Positions 43,389 to 52,076 of a DNA stretch of 63,228 nucleotides are shown one piece after another (the first letter of the stretch is position 1; each line of letters starts with the position of its first letter). The notes beneath the pieces were generated by a model. The model ran no database searches. It had not been told where the DNA came from and saw only the letters and a program-made list of their open reading frames with translations. A program made the translations under genes and the position numbers. The stretch comes from Actinomycetota bacterium. GTDB taxonomy: Bacteria; Actinomycetota; Actinomycetes; Streptosporangiales; Streptosporangiaceae. Location of the stretch: assembly GCA_027314515.1 (NCBI GenBank), contig DAHVAR010000208.1, positions 1 through 63,228 on the forward strand, written 5' to 3'.

Positions 43389-44228
43389 GTGCCCGTGACG
43401 ATAACCGTCCTCGATCACGTCTCCATCGGGACCGGTGCGGTTGGCGACGGCTGGAAACTGTTCGGCGGCCTGCTCGGCGGCAGGTGGGTCTACGGCGGCA
43501 ACTCACCGGGCTTCTGGTGGGGGCAGTTGCGCTACCGCACTGGCCCTAAGATCGAGCTGATCACGCCGACACCGGGGCCGGACTCGGCCTTCCTCGATCG
43601 GTTCCTCGCGGCCAGGGGTCCGGGCCCGCATCACCTGAACTTCATCGTCAGCGACATCACCCGGACCCTGCGCCGGATCGCGGCGCTCGGCATCGAGCCG
43701 GTCCAGGTCAGGCTCGATGATCCGGGCTGGAAGGAGGCGTTCCTGCGCCCTCGGGACGCCTTCGGCATCGTGATCCAGGTCGCCGAGCAGTCCGGTCCGC
43801 CGCCCCGGCTGCCGGCCCCGGCCGAACTCGGCCCGGCCGGCCAGCCCTCGGCATTCACCCTGGTCGAGTACTACGTGGACGACCTCGCCGCCGCGACCCG
43901 GCTGTTCGAGTCGGCGCTGGAGGGCGAGGTGGTCTGCCAGGGTGGCCCAAAAGCCCGCTCGGTGGCAGAGCTGACCTGGCCGAACGGGGCGCGGCTGCGC
44001 CTGGTGGCAGTCGGCGGACTCGCGGCGGCCAGCGGGCTCGCGGCGGCCGGCGGACTTGCGGCGGCCGGCGGACTTGCGGCGGCCGGCGGGCAGGTGGCTC
44101 AGGGCAGCGGGGGCGCGGCGGGCGCGCTGCACTTCAGCCGCGATGACGAGCCGTTCAGTCCCGCCGAACTTAGCCGCGCGGCGGGCCTGTCGCGCCTGCT
44201 CGGGGTCTCGCTCGCGCTTCACAGCTGA
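43389..44228 (+). CDS. Two-domain VOC family protein
   Basis: About 279 residues with two VOC-like modules. The first starts VTITVLDHVSIGTGAVGDGWKLFG and has HHLNFIVSDITRTLRRIAALG, resembling methylmalonyl-CoA epimerase-type VOC proteins. The second starts FTLVEYYVDDLAAATRLFESAL. Between its strands, an 18-bp repeat (44015-44086) encodes four GLAAA(S/G) units, so a surface loop has expanded. Start codon uncertain: TTG 43383, GTG 43389 or GTG 43395, none with a good ribosome site. Reaction unknown. Confidence 0.75.
   Translation: MPVTITVLDHVSIGTGAVGDGWKLFGGLLGGRWVYGGNSPGFWWGQLRYRTGPKIELITPTPGPDSAFLDRFLAARGPGPHHLNFIVSDITRTLRRIAALGIEPVQVRLDDPGWKEAFLRPRDAFGIVIQVAEQSGPPPRLPAPAELGPAGQPSAFTLVEYYVDDLAAATRLFESALEGEVVCQGGPKARSVAELTWPNGARLRLVAVGGLAAASGLAAAGGLAAAGGLAAAGGQVAQGSGGAAGALHFSRDDEPFSPAELSRAAGLSRLLGVSLALHS
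44015..44086 (+). repeat. 18-bp tandem repeat, four copies
   Basis: Copies start at 44015, 44033, 44051 and 44069; unit close to CGGACTTGCGGCGGCCGG. It encodes a repeated Gly-Leu-Ala-rich hexapeptide in the second VOC domain. Confidence 0.88.
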
Positions 44229-44379
44229 ACCTGCTGCCATCGGCATTTCCAGTGGCCGCAGGTCAGGGCCGGTGCCGTCACGTTCACCGTCTCCGCAGCC
44301 GTGGCGTGGTGTTGCGCGGCCGCTCTGCGGACGGCTACGCCGCGAACTCGCTGCTGGCGTTCGCGTTCGCCGCGGTGCG

Positions 44380-44772
44380 CTAGGCGGGAGCAGCCCCTGG
44401 ATGCCGCCAGGCCTCGGGCCAGAACGGGCGGACCTCGAGCATCCCGAACGCGGCCGCGGGGTGAAGCGCGGCAAGTTCGACGGCGTCAGCCATGCTGGCA
44501 CACTCGATCACGTCGAAGCCGGCCATCCACTCCTTCGTCTCGGCGAAGGGTCCGTCGCTGACGATCACCTCGCCATTTCGGACGCGCACCGTGGCGGCAC
44601 TGGCCGGATGGCTGACCTCGCTGCCGATAAGCCTGCTGCCGCGCTTGCCGATCTCGGCAAACCACTGGCGGATGTCGTCGTCGTCGCCCGCTTCGCGACG
44701 GGCGATGTCCTCCTCAGTCTCAAGCGTCGGGTCGGGCGGCTGCTCCATGCAGACCAGTAGCAGGAACTTCAT
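44380..44772 (-). CDS. YCII/DGPF domain protein
   Basis: A 130-residue YciI-like protein. It starts MKFLLLVCMEQPP and carries the DGPFAETKE motif (73-81) of the DGPF subfamily, with the His/Asp pair of YCII domains (Asp73 visible). Such proteins often neighbour ECF sigma factors of the SigJ type, but none is adjacent here. Function unproven. ATG 44772 has AGCTAGC upstream, a weak ribosome site. Confidence 0.87.
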   Translation of the reverse strand: MKFLLLVCMEQPPDPTLETEEDIARREAGDDDDIRQWFAEIGKRGSRLIGSEVSHPASAATVRVRNGEVIVSDGPFAETKEWMAGFDVIECASMADAVELAALHPAAAFGMLEVRPFWPEAWRHPGAAPA

Positions 44773-44928
44773 TGCTAGCTCCCCGGCTAGATCGGTGACT
44801 GTCTCCGTGACTACGACGAACCGGAACGGGCTTCATGGACACCCGGCACCTGGCACGCGCGCGGCTTGCTGGCGAACTGCTGGCGGATGCGCTTCGGGCG
44901 TGCCGCCACGACGGCTAGTGTAGGCGCG

Positions 44929-45792
44929 GTGCGGGTCGCTACCTGGAACGTGAACTCGGTCAGGCAACGGGTACCAAGATTGCTGCCGTGGCTGGACGAG
45001 CGCCAGCCGGACATCGTCTGCCTGCAGGAGACCAAGCTCGCCGATGACGCCTTCACCGAGTTGCTCGGCGCGGATCTCGAAGAACGCGGCTATCAGGCGG
45101 CCGTCTACGGCGAGCCGCGCTGGAACGGCGTGGCGATCCTGTCCAGGGTCGGGCTGACCGAGGTGGAGCGCGGGCTGGCCGGGGCTCCCGGCTTCCCCGA
45201 TCCTGAGGCTCGCGCGGTCGCGGCGACCTGCGGCGGGATCCGGGTGCACTCGGTATACGTGCCGAACGGCCGGATCCCCGACTCAGATCATTACCGTTAC
45301 AAGCTGGCCTGGCTCGCCGCGCTCGAGCAGGCGGTCCGGGCAGGCCCGGATGCGGCCATCGTGGCCGGGGACATGAACATCGCCCCGGCCGACAGCGACG
45401 TCTTCGACCCGGCGGCCTATGTCGGGCAGACTCACGTTACCGAGCCGGAGCGGGCAGCACTGGCCAGCCTGCTGTCGGCCGGCCTGCGCGACATGGTCCG
45501 CGAGCGATGGCCCAGCCAGCGGGTGTTCACCTACTGGGACTACCGGGCCGGGATGTTCCACCAGGATCTCGGCATGCGGATCGATCTGGTGCTGGGCACC
45601 GGCAGCGTGGCCAGCCGGGTCCGGGCGGCCTGGGTCGACCGGCAGGCAAGGAAGGGCGCCGGCCCGAGTGACCACGCACCGGTGATCGTCGACCTGGACG
45701 AGGCTCCGGACGGTGACATCGGTCCGGTCGTGCCGCCGCCGTCCGCGGCCGGCAGCCGGAAGGGCCCGGTCAAGCTGCCCCAGTCGCGATGA
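44929..45792 (+). CDS. xthA: Exodeoxyribonuclease III (AP endonuclease)
   Basis: A 287-residue exonuclease III / AP endonuclease of base excision repair. Family motifs are VATWNVNSVRQR, Glu34 in LQETK, GDMNIAPADSDVFDP, TYWDYRAGMFHQDLGMRIDLVL and the final SDHAPVIVDL with the catalytic Asp-His. GTG 44929 begins VRVATWNVNS exactly where the family starts. A 25-residue Pro-rich tail follows the fold. The stop overlaps the next gene by four bases (ATGA). Confidence 0.93.
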   Translation: MRVATWNVNSVRQRVPRLLPWLDERQPDIVCLQETKLADDAFTELLGADLEERGYQAAVYGEPRWNGVAILSRVGLTEVERGLAGAPGFPDPEARAVAATCGGIRVHSVYVPNGRIPDSDHYRYKLAWLAALEQAVRAGPDAAIVAGDMNIAPADSDVFDPAAYVGQTHVTEPERAALASLLSAGLRDMVRERWPSQRVFTYWDYRAGMFHQDLGMRIDLVLGTGSVASRVRAAWVDRQARKGAGPSDHAPVIVDLDEAPDGDIGPVVPPPSAAGSRKGPVKLPQSR

Positions 45793-46463
45793 CCGCGCCG
45801 CAGGAACCCATTGCATTCCGGCAGCAGCGGTATGCAGTGCCGCCGGGAGCAACGGATCTGCTGCTGGTGCGGCATGGTGCTTCCGAGGCATACCTGGACG
45901 GGACGCTGTTCCCGCTGGTGGACGGACATGGCGATCCGCCGCTGTCAGCGGAGGGCAAGGACCAGGCGGAGCGGGTCTGCGACCGGCTCGCTGGGGCCGG
46001 GGTAGCCGCCGTCTACGTCACCAACCTGCGCCGGACCGCGCAGACGGCAGCGCCACTGGCCGGGCTGCTCGGCCTGCAACCGCTGGTGGAAGCCGACCTT
46101 CGCGAGGTCTACCTGGGCGAATGGGAGGGCGGGATCTTCCGGAAGATGGTCGCGGAAGCCCATCCCATCAGCCTTCGGATGGCTGCCGAGGAGCGGTGGG
46201 ACGTGATTCCCGGCGCTGAGTCCGCGGTTAGGCTGGCAAGCCGGGTCCGGGGCGCGATCGAGCGGCTGGCGGCAGCTCATCCGGGTCAGCGGATTGCCGC
46301 GGTCACGCACGGCGGGGTGATCGGCCAGGCGCTGGCGCTGGCAAGCGGATCCCGGCCGTTCGCGTTTCTCGGTGCGGAGAACGCGTCGATCTCCCGCATC
46401 GTGGTCACCGCGGACCGCTGGATCGTCCGGGGCTTCAACGACACCGCTCACCTCGATGGATAG
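45789..46463 (+). CDS. Histidine phosphatase (phosphoglycerate mutase-like) family protein
   Basis: A 224-residue phosphatase. The phosphohistidine motif is LLLVRHGAS (Arg28, His29), the second histidine is in AAVTHGGVIGQALA, and NLRRTAQTAAPLA and LREVYLGEWEGG supply further active-site residues. The ATGA overlap with xthA indicates one operon, although the link between the two functions is unclear. Substrate unknown. Confidence 0.9.
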   Translation: MTAPQEPIAFRQQRYAVPPGATDLLLVRHGASEAYLDGTLFPLVDGHGDPPLSAEGKDQAERVCDRLAGAGVAAVYVTNLRRTAQTAAPLAGLLGLQPLVEADLREVYLGEWEGGIFRKMVAEAHPISLRMAAEERWDVIPGAESAVRLASRVRGAIERLAAAHPGQRIAAVTHGGVIGQALALASGSRPFAFLGAENASISRIVVTADRWIVRGFNDTAHLDG

Positions 46464-46779
46464 GAGACGAACGCGAATCGGCCGGAATCGGACTCCAGCT
46501 GTTGACGTTGATCGTGCCCTGCCCGCCGAACGGCGGCACGTGCGCCAGCGGCCTTGACCGCCGCCACGTCCGCGTGGGCACCCGAGGCGAGCGTTCGCGC
46601 GGCGCCGGAGTCGGTGCGGGCCGCCCACATGACGCTTGTCTGGTTGTGGCGCTGCGATTCACCCGCGCGCTGCATGGCTACCTCCAGCGCCACCCCGGCA
46701 CCGGGCCCGCCCTCCCGGTAGCCGCATGACCATTACGCATCGTAACCGGGAACCAGCAAAGGACTTGCGGTGCGCTGCA
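46464..46779. other. Intergenic region between convergent genes
   Basis: About 316 bp between the ends of the phosphatase (plus) and the MoxR-VWA gene (minus). An 81-codon minus-strand frame (46448-46693) exists but overlaps the phosphatase end and shows no family likeness. I see no clear terminator with a T-run. Confidence 0.35.
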
Positions 46780-48780
46780 CTAGCGACCGGACAGCAGCGG
46801 GGTCAGCACGGCCGGGATGTCACTGAGCGTCCGGACTGGCTGGGCGACTCCGCCGCCTAGCCGGGCCAGGCGCTCAGCGGCAGCGGCCGAATCCGGGTCC
46901 GTTTCAGTGCCGGCCGGCCGCGGGCAGAGCACATCGAGACGGTCGATCCCGGCCAGCGCGGCCGCCGGATCGCCGCCGGCCGTGCGCTGGCAGTCCGACA
47001 AGAGGATGACGCACCGCTCGGCCGGCCCGCCGGCGGGCGCGCCCGGCCGAAGGCCAGTACCGGAGACCGGGCCCGCGCCGGACAGCAGGACCGCCGCGGC
47101 CCGCAACGCCGCCGCGATGTCGGTCACGCCGTGCCCGCGCAAGCCGAGCAGCCGGCCGACGATCTCTTCCGGCGGCCGACGTGCGCTTGGCGCCTGCAGC
47201 ACCGTGACCGTGCCGGCGAAGGCGGCAGCCCCGGTGTCCACCCGCCCGTCTGCGGCCAGCAGCACGCTGGCGGTGGCGACCGCGGCCATGGCGAGCGCGA
47301 GGCCGGACATCGAGCCGCTGCAGTCCACCAGCAGGCACACCGACCGGCGGTGCGCCTGCCACGACCTGGTCACGAGGTCGTCGGCCGACGGCGGCCAGCC
47401 GCCGCTCAGCCGGTCCAGCGTCCGGTCCAGGTCGATGTCTCCGTCCCCGCGCAGCACCGAGGAGATGCGGCGCGGGCTGCCTCGGCGCGGTTGCCGCCCG
47501 GCCGCGCCGAGCTGGATGAAAACCCTGGCGGCCAGCTGCCGGGCGATCGCGCGAAGCGGTTCGTCGGTTGCCTGGCTCAGGTCGGCCAGCAGCGCGGCGG
47601 CGGCGAGCGGGTCGGCAGCGAGCAGCGCGGCCACCGCATCGGCGTCGAGCTCTCCGGGTCCGGGAGAGATGCCGGTGAAGGCCTGATGCCTGCTGGCGAG
47701 CTCGGCCCGGCCGACCGTCCGGCGCGCGGGGCCGTGCGTCCGCTCGCGGCGCAGGCTCGAGCCCGATACCTGCTGCGGGCCGGCGGCCGGATGGCCAGCG
47801 CCCGGCTGGGTAAGGCCCGCGTCCGGCCGCGGGCCGTCAGCTTTTCCCTGGCCGCCCGGCGAGCCGTCAGCGGACGGCTCGGGCTCGTCGGCGGGAGCGC
47901 GCGGCCCGGCCGCGTCCTGCGGCCAGAGCTCGCCGAGGATCTCGTCAAGGACCGACTCGGGGCTGCGCTCGCAGCCGTCGGCAATCCTGATCCGGCCGGA
48001 CAGGGCAGCGCACGCGGCATCGCGCGCGGTCAGCCGTGTCATCGCGGCCTCGCCGCGCAGCCGGGTCAGCCCGTCGATCAGCAGCACCAGATCGATCGCG
48101 CCGCGTACCGATGCGCCCATCCGCACGTCCCGGTGCGAGCGAGTGGCGCGAGTGAACTCGACCGCGAACGGCACGACCGCCCCGTCGCGGCCGGTGATGG
48201 CCCCGACGATGGACCGCTCGGCGGCGGCGTCCTGGTAGCCGAGCACGACCCGGCAGATCCGGTCGGCGATGGCCTGGCTGACCCGCGCGGTGCCGATCGC
48301 GTCGAACGGGTTCATCGCCGCGATCAGCCGGAACTGGGGATCCGCCCGCACGGCCCCGAACCGTGGCACCGCGATCTCGCCCTCGGTGAGCACGGTGATG
48401 AGTACGTTCAGCGTTTCTTCCGGCACCCGGTTGAACTCCTCCAGGTACAGCAGCGCGCCGGCGCGCATCGCCTGCAGCAGGGGTCCGTCGGCAAAGCTCG
48501 ACGGCAAGTACCCGTCGGTGAGCACCTGCGCGGGGTCGTACTGGCCGATCAGCCGGGCTGGCGTCAGCTCGGCGTTCCCCTCGACGAAGACCACCGCCTG
48601 ACCGAGATCGCGGGCGATCGACCGGAGCAGCGTCGACTTGCCGGTCCCTGGCGGGCCTTCCAGCACGACGTGCCTGGCTGCCTGCAGCGCGACGGTGAGG
48701 ACCTCGCGTTCCCGGCGCAGGCCGATGACCGGCGTGCCGCCACTCACCTGCACTGCGCGGGGAGCGGACTCAGCTGCCAT
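46780..48780 (-). CDS. MoxR AAA+ ATPase fused to a VWA domain
   Basis: A 666-residue protein joining two units that are usually separate. Residues about 15-290 are a MoxR-type ATPase with Walker A GPPGTGKST (42-50), Walker B LLYLEEFNR, sensor AAMNPFDAIGTARVS and a lid domain. A Pro/Gly-rich linker (about 295-360) follows. Residues about 420-660 include a VWA domain with an intact MIDAS, DCSGSM (486-491). This layout recalls CoxD+CoxE or Mg-chelatase I+D, which insert metals or remodel oxidoreductases. It starts 11 bases inside the alcohol dehydrogenase gene, so maturation of that enzyme is an attractive but unproven role. Confidence 0.87.
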   Translation of the reverse strand: MAAESAPRAVQVSGGTPVIGLRREREVLTVALQAARHVVLEGPPGTGKSTLLRSIARDLGQAVVFVEGNAELTPARLIGQYDPAQVLTDGYLPSSFADGPLLQAMRAGALLYLEEFNRVPEETLNVLITVLTEGEIAVPRFGAVRADPQFRLIAAMNPFDAIGTARVSQAIADRICRVVLGYQDAAAERSIVGAITGRDGAVVPFAVEFTRATRSHRDVRMGASVRGAIDLVLLIDGLTRLRGEAAMTRLTARDAACAALSGRIRIADGCERSPESVLDEILGELWPQDAAGPRAPADEPEPSADGSPGGQGKADGPRPDAGLTQPGAGHPAAGPQQVSGSSLRRERTHGPARRTVGRAELASRHQAFTGISPGPGELDADAVAALLAADPLAAAALLADLSQATDEPLRAIARQLAARVFIQLGAAGRQPRRGSPRRISSVLRGDGDIDLDRTLDRLSGGWPPSADDLVTRSWQAHRRSVCLLVDCSGSMSGLALAMAAVATASVLLAADGRVDTGAAAFAGTVTVLQAPSARRPPEEIVGRLLGLRGHGVTDIAAALRAAAVLLSGAGPVSGTGLRPGAPAGGPAERCVILLSDCQRTAGGDPAAALAGIDRLDVLCPRPAGTETDPDSAAAAERLARLGGGVAQPVRTLSDIPAVLTPLLSGR

Positions 48781-49885
48781 GCAGGATGAGGCCCCTGATG
48801 TTCTTGCCGTCCAGCATGTCCTGGTAGCCCTGGTTGATCTCGTCGAGGCGGTAGGTGGTGGTGATCAGCTCGTCCAGCTTCAGGTCGCCGGACCGGTAGA
48901 GCTGGATCATCAGCGGGATGTCGTGGAACGGGTCTCCGGAGCCGAACAGGCTGCCCTGGAGCCGCTTCTCCATCAGCGTCAACATCGAGCTGTTGATCTG
49001 GATGTTGTTCGACACCAGGTCGCCGAGGCCGGTCACCACCACGGTGCCGCCCTTGCGGATGGTGTTGAACGCATCCGTGACGACCTCAGTGGTTACCACG
49101 CCGACCGTGACGATTGCCTTGTCGGCCATCACGCCGCGGGTCAGCTCATGGATCAGCAGCGCCGCTTCGCCGGCGGTCGCGCAGCTGTGCGTGGCGCCGA
49201 GTTGCTCCGCCACCTCGCGCTTCTTGGCGACCGGGTCGATCGCGATCACGTTCCTGGCCCCGGCCAGCGCGGCGCCCTGTACCGAGTTGATGCCGATGCC
49301 GCCGATGCCATAGATCGCGATCGTGTCGCCGGGCTCTACCGCGGCGGCATGCACGGCCGAGCCCCAGCCGGTCGGGACGCCGCAGCCGATCAGGGCTACC
49401 TTGTCGAGCGGCACGTCGTCGTCGACCTTGACGCAGGACAGCTCGGACACGGTCGCGTACTCCGAGAACGTGCCCAGCATGCACATCCCGCCCACGTCCT
49501 CGCCATCGGCGGTGTGGAACCGGTAGGTGCCATCGGGCAGGCAGCCGTCCAGGATGGTCGCGCCCAGGTCGCACAGGTTGGAGTGACCGGTCGAGCACCA
49601 GCGGCAGTGGCCGCAGACCGGCAGGAACGAGCAGACGATGTGGTCGCCGGCCTTCAGCCTGGTGACGCCGGGCCCGACCTCCTCGACAACGCCGGCGCCC
49701 TCGTGGCCGCCCACGATCGGGAACCGGGGGGTGAGGTCGCCGGTGCGGATGTGCTCGTCGGAATGGCACAGACCGGATGCCACGTACCTGATCAGGACCT
49801 CGCCGACCTTCGGGGGATCAAGCTCGAGCTCGGTGACCTCCCAGTCCTTGCCTGTCGCACGCATGATCGCTGCCCTGGTCTTCAT
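48770..49885 (-). CDS. NDMA-dependent (mycofactocin-type) zinc alcohol dehydrogenase
   Basis: A 371-residue medium-chain dehydrogenase. Catalytic zinc ligands are Cys40 and His61/Glu62 (GGHEG); structural zinc uses Cys91, Cys94, Cys97 and Cys105 in CGHCRWC and HSNLC. The Rossmann motif is AIYGIGGIGINSVQGA. The C-terminal block GSLFGSGDPFHDIPLMIQLYRSGDL matches the NDMA-dependent family, whose members hold NAD tightly and are tied to the peptide cofactor mycofactocin. ATG 49885 lies 11 bases after GGAG. No mycofactocin genes are in the window. It is in an operon with an amidohydrolase and a MoxR-VWA protein. Confidence 0.9.
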   Translation of the reverse strand: MKTRAAIMRATGKDWEVTELELDPPKVGEVLIRYVASGLCHSDEHIRTGDLTPRFPIVGGHEGAGVVEEVGPGVTRLKAGDHIVCSFLPVCGHCRWCSTGHSNLCDLGATILDGCLPDGTYRFHTADGEDVGGMCMLGTFSEYATVSELSCVKVDDDVPLDKVALIGCGVPTGWGSAVHAAAVEPGDTIAIYGIGGIGINSVQGAALAGARNVIAIDPVAKKREVAEQLGATHSCATAGEAALLIHELTRGVMADKAIVTVGVVTTEVVTDAFNTIRKGGTVVVTGLGDLVSNNIQINSSMLTLMEKRLQGSLFGSGDPFHDIPLMIQLYRSGDLKLDELITTTYRLDEINQGYQDMLDGKNIRGLILHGS

Positions 49886-49965
49886 GCACACACTCCCGAA
49901 GAGTCTCCTGAAACAACCTTTGTCGTAACACTAGGACCGCAGGCAGGTGGTCGGCTAGCGTCAGC

Positions 49966-50832
49966 TCACCGCTCGGCCAGCCGGAAGATCTGCCGGGCAT
50001 TGCCGCCGAGTGCCAGCGCCACCTGGCCGGCGGTGGCTCCCGCGGCCAGCAGCACCTGCTCGAGCGCGCGGGCGTTGCGCTGCACTCCGGGCACGCCCGG
50101 CCAGTCGGTGCCGAACACCATCTTGGCTGCCAGCCGGGACAGTGACTTGCCGTAGTAATCGGGCAGCCGGGCCGGCGGCAGCCCGGACACCTCGAGCCAG
50201 ACGCTGGGCCGCATCAGCGCCAGGAACGCGGCCTGGTCATACCACCAGCCGCGGCCGCCGTGCGCGAGCACGACGGTCAGGTCAGGGAAGTCGCGGAAGA
50301 CCGGGTCGAGCAGGGCCGGCTCGCCAAGGGCGCTGGCCGACCCTGAGAACGTCGACGTGCCGCAATGCACGATCACCGGAATGCCCCGTTCCTCGCAGAA
50401 CGCGTAGGCCGGGTACAGCATCCGGTCAGCGGCCTCGAATCCGCCGTGAACCGGGTGGATCTTGCAGGCCACCGCGCCGAGGCCGACCTGCCGGCCCAGT
50501 TCGGCCTTCACCGGGTAGTGCACATGCGGGTTGATGTTGGCGACGGGGTGGAAGCGGTCAGGATTGTGCTCGACCACGGGCAGCACGTCCTCGATGGGCT
50601 GGATCCCCGTCGACTTCGGGCTGTACTCGGAGAAGAGCAGGACGTGATCGGCCCCCTCGGCGGCAAAGTACTCATCGATCGCCGCGGGCAGCGGCACGCC
50701 GTCGGCGTCGTACAACTCGCTGATGGGGATGCCGCCGCCGAAGGCCTTCACCCACGCCTGCCAGTCCGCTGACAGCGTTGGCAGCCTCGCCACGTGCACG
50801 TGGGCATCTACCAGCAACCGATCGTCAAGCAC
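49966..50832 (-). CDS. Amidohydrolase-2 family metal-dependent hydrolase
   Basis: A 288-residue TIM-barrel hydrolase. The metal motif HVH is at 11-13 (VDAHVHV), further ligands in KIHPVHGGF and VIVHCGTSTFSG, and a catalytic Asp in FGTDWPG. Relatives in the ACMSD group decarboxylate or hydrolyse aromatic acids. GTG 50832 follows GGAGGTGCCCTG. It overlaps the upstream membrane-protein gene by 25 bases and precedes the alcohol dehydrogenase by 80 bases, so it probably acts in the same pathway. Substrate unknown. Confidence 0.85.
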   Translation of the reverse strand: MLDDRLLVDAHVHVARLPTLSADWQAWVKAFGGGIPISELYDADGVPLPAAIDEYFAAEGADHVLLFSEYSPKSTGIQPIEDVLPVVEHNPDRFHPVANINPHVHYPVKAELGRQVGLGAVACKIHPVHGGFEAADRMLYPAYAFCEERGIPVIVHCGTSTFSGSASALGEPALLDPVFRDFPDLTVVLAHGGRGWWYDQAAFLALMRPSVWLEVSGLPPARLPDYYGKSLSRLAAKMVFGTDWPGVPGVQRNARALEQVLLAAGATAGQVALALGGNARQIFRLAER

Positions 50833-51545
50833 CAGGGCACCTCCGCCAGACCCAGGCCCGGGGCCGGGCGTGGCCGCCCTGCCCCGCCAAGGATCGCATG
50901 GCGGGGCCGGGAGCCGGCGGCGGGTGCTGGACCGCGGGCCCTGGTTAGCCCGTGCTGAGGTAACCGGCGCCGGGGTGGCCGGCGTTCGGTCTCCTGCGGC
51001 TCAGGCAGCCGCTCCGGCCGCAGCCCGAAGAACATCCCGAACATCACGACCAGGTCGAGGATGGCGATCAGGCCGCCGATGTACGGGCCAGGGCCGCCGA
51101 GCCAGGCCAGGTAGCCGCAGAACGACAGGACGATGACCAGCGCGCCGAGCGCGCGCGGCCGGCCCGACTGCGCCAGCCGTTCTGGTACCTCATAGGGTGC
51201 CCGCTCGACGTAGTTCTCGGTCGCGGCCTTGTCTTTGGCGATCTTCAGCCACAGGTCGTACATCTCCGGCGCTTGCTCGCGGAGCGCGATCGCCTGGTCG
51301 ACCGAGTTGATGCTGGGCTGCCGGGCTGGCTGCCCGGCGGGCCCGCGGCCGTCGGTGACCTTGTCGCCGATCCGGTCGAGCACGGCGTCGGCGATCTCGC
51401 TGGCGCCGGGCTGCGCGGCGGACGGCTGGCAGGGGATTTGCTGGCTGGGGGATTGCTGGCTGGGGGATTGCGCCTGCGCGGCCGGGCTGGCCTGGTACTG
51501 CGGACTGGCCCCAGCAGACATCGGCGCGCGGTTGATGTCGGCCAT
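50808..51545 (-). CDS. DUF2335-like membrane protein
   Basis: A 245-residue protein. The N-terminus is Gln/Ser/Pro-rich, with a 15-bp repeat (about 51432-51470) encoding QQSPS. A helical part (APEMYDLWLKIAKDKAATENYVERAPYEV) and two membrane helices (ALGALVIVLSFCGYLAWLG and IGGLIAILDLVVMFGMFFG) follow, as in DUF2335 proteins. The last 60 residues are Arg/Pro-rich and may be poorly conserved. ATG 51545 lies 5' to the amidohydrolase and overlaps it, so it belongs to the same transcript. Function unknown. Confidence 0.6.
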   Translation of the reverse strand: MADINRAPMSAGASPQYQASPAAQAQSPSQQSPSQQIPCQPSAAQPGASEIADAVLDRIGDKVTDGRGPAGQPARQPSINSVDQAIALREQAPEMYDLWLKIAKDKAATENYVERAPYEVPERLAQSGRPRALGALVIVLSFCGYLAWLGGPGPYIGGLIAILDLVVMFGMFFGLRPERLPEPQETERRPPRRRLPQHGLTRARGPAPAAGSRPRHAILGGAGRPRPAPGLGLAEVPWCLTIGCW

Positions 51546-51775
51546 GCGACTAACGTCTCACCGCTCTCATCACGCGCACGACCGGCCGCCTCGCGATGGG
51601 CGGACATGATCGTGCTCATCGCCGAGCCGAACGGATCCTGATCGTCGGCGCGCGGCGGACTGGGCGGAAGGACTGGACGCATCGTGCGGTAAACGGTCAT
51701 GCCCGTCAGGTCGAAAATCGCCGCGATGCCCATCGCGATGGAGAGCACCCGGCGAGCGGACCTGTCCGTCGGCAT
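51245..51775 (-). CDS. Hypothetical small membrane protein (end uncertain)
   Basis: ATG 51775 opens a frame with a single hydrophobic segment (VLSIAMGIAAIFDLTGMTVY), then DDQDPFGSAMSTIMSAHREA, which resembles short actinomycete membrane proteins I know only as hypothetical. After about 85 residues the sequence turns into low-complexity Arg/Pro that runs antiparallel in frame with the DUF2335-like gene. The true gene probably ends near 51540, perhaps by a frameshift. Only the first third is supported. Confidence 0.3.
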   Translation of the reverse strand: MPTDRSARRVLSIAMGIAAIFDLTGMTVYRTMRPVLPPSPPRADDQDPFGSAMSTIMSAHREAAGRARDESGETLVAWPTSTARRCLLGPVRSTRPARPRRRNPPASNPPASKSPASRPPRSPAPARSPTPCSTGSATRSPTAAGPPGSQPGSPASTRSTRRSRSASKRRRCTTCG

Positions 51776-51957
51776 GTCAGTTTTGGTGCCCGGTCAGGAA
51801 CCGGTCAAACGCTCGCCGGTGGCAAAACGGATGTTCTGGGCATTCGGCGGCGTATGTTCGCGCGCGCACCATTTCTGTAGGCCGCTGGCGATCCCCGGTC
51901 CGGCGGTCTGCGCCAGGCACCGGCCGAAGTAGAGTCAAGGGAGGCGCCTACGGGCGC

Positions 51958-52007
51958 GAGCGCAATCTAGATCGCTCAGGCCGGGCCAGGGCTCTAGACT
52001 TGCGCTC
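51958..52007 (+). promoter_or_regulatory. Hairpin in the proS leader
   Basis: GAGCGCAATCTAGA (51958-51971) pairs with TCTAGA-C-TTGCGCTC (51993-52007) with one bulged base, giving a 14-bp stem and a 21-nt loop, 70 bp upstream of proS. The T-box sequence motif is not present and there is no T-run after the stem. It could regulate proS by attenuation or stabilise its mRNA. Confidence 0.5.
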
Positions 52008-52076
52008 CTCCGCAACTATCCCTGGCGCCGGTCCTGGCGCGCGCAACCCGCCGATACGACGAGAAGGCCTGTACCC

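Noticed and set aside
44229-44383. Possible gene fragment before the YCII gene
   Set aside because: A short open stretch ending in LLAFAFAAVR has no start and no recognisable domain.
46448-46693. 81-codon minus-strand frame
   Set aside because: Overlaps the phosphatase end, and has no ribosome site or family similarity that I can see.
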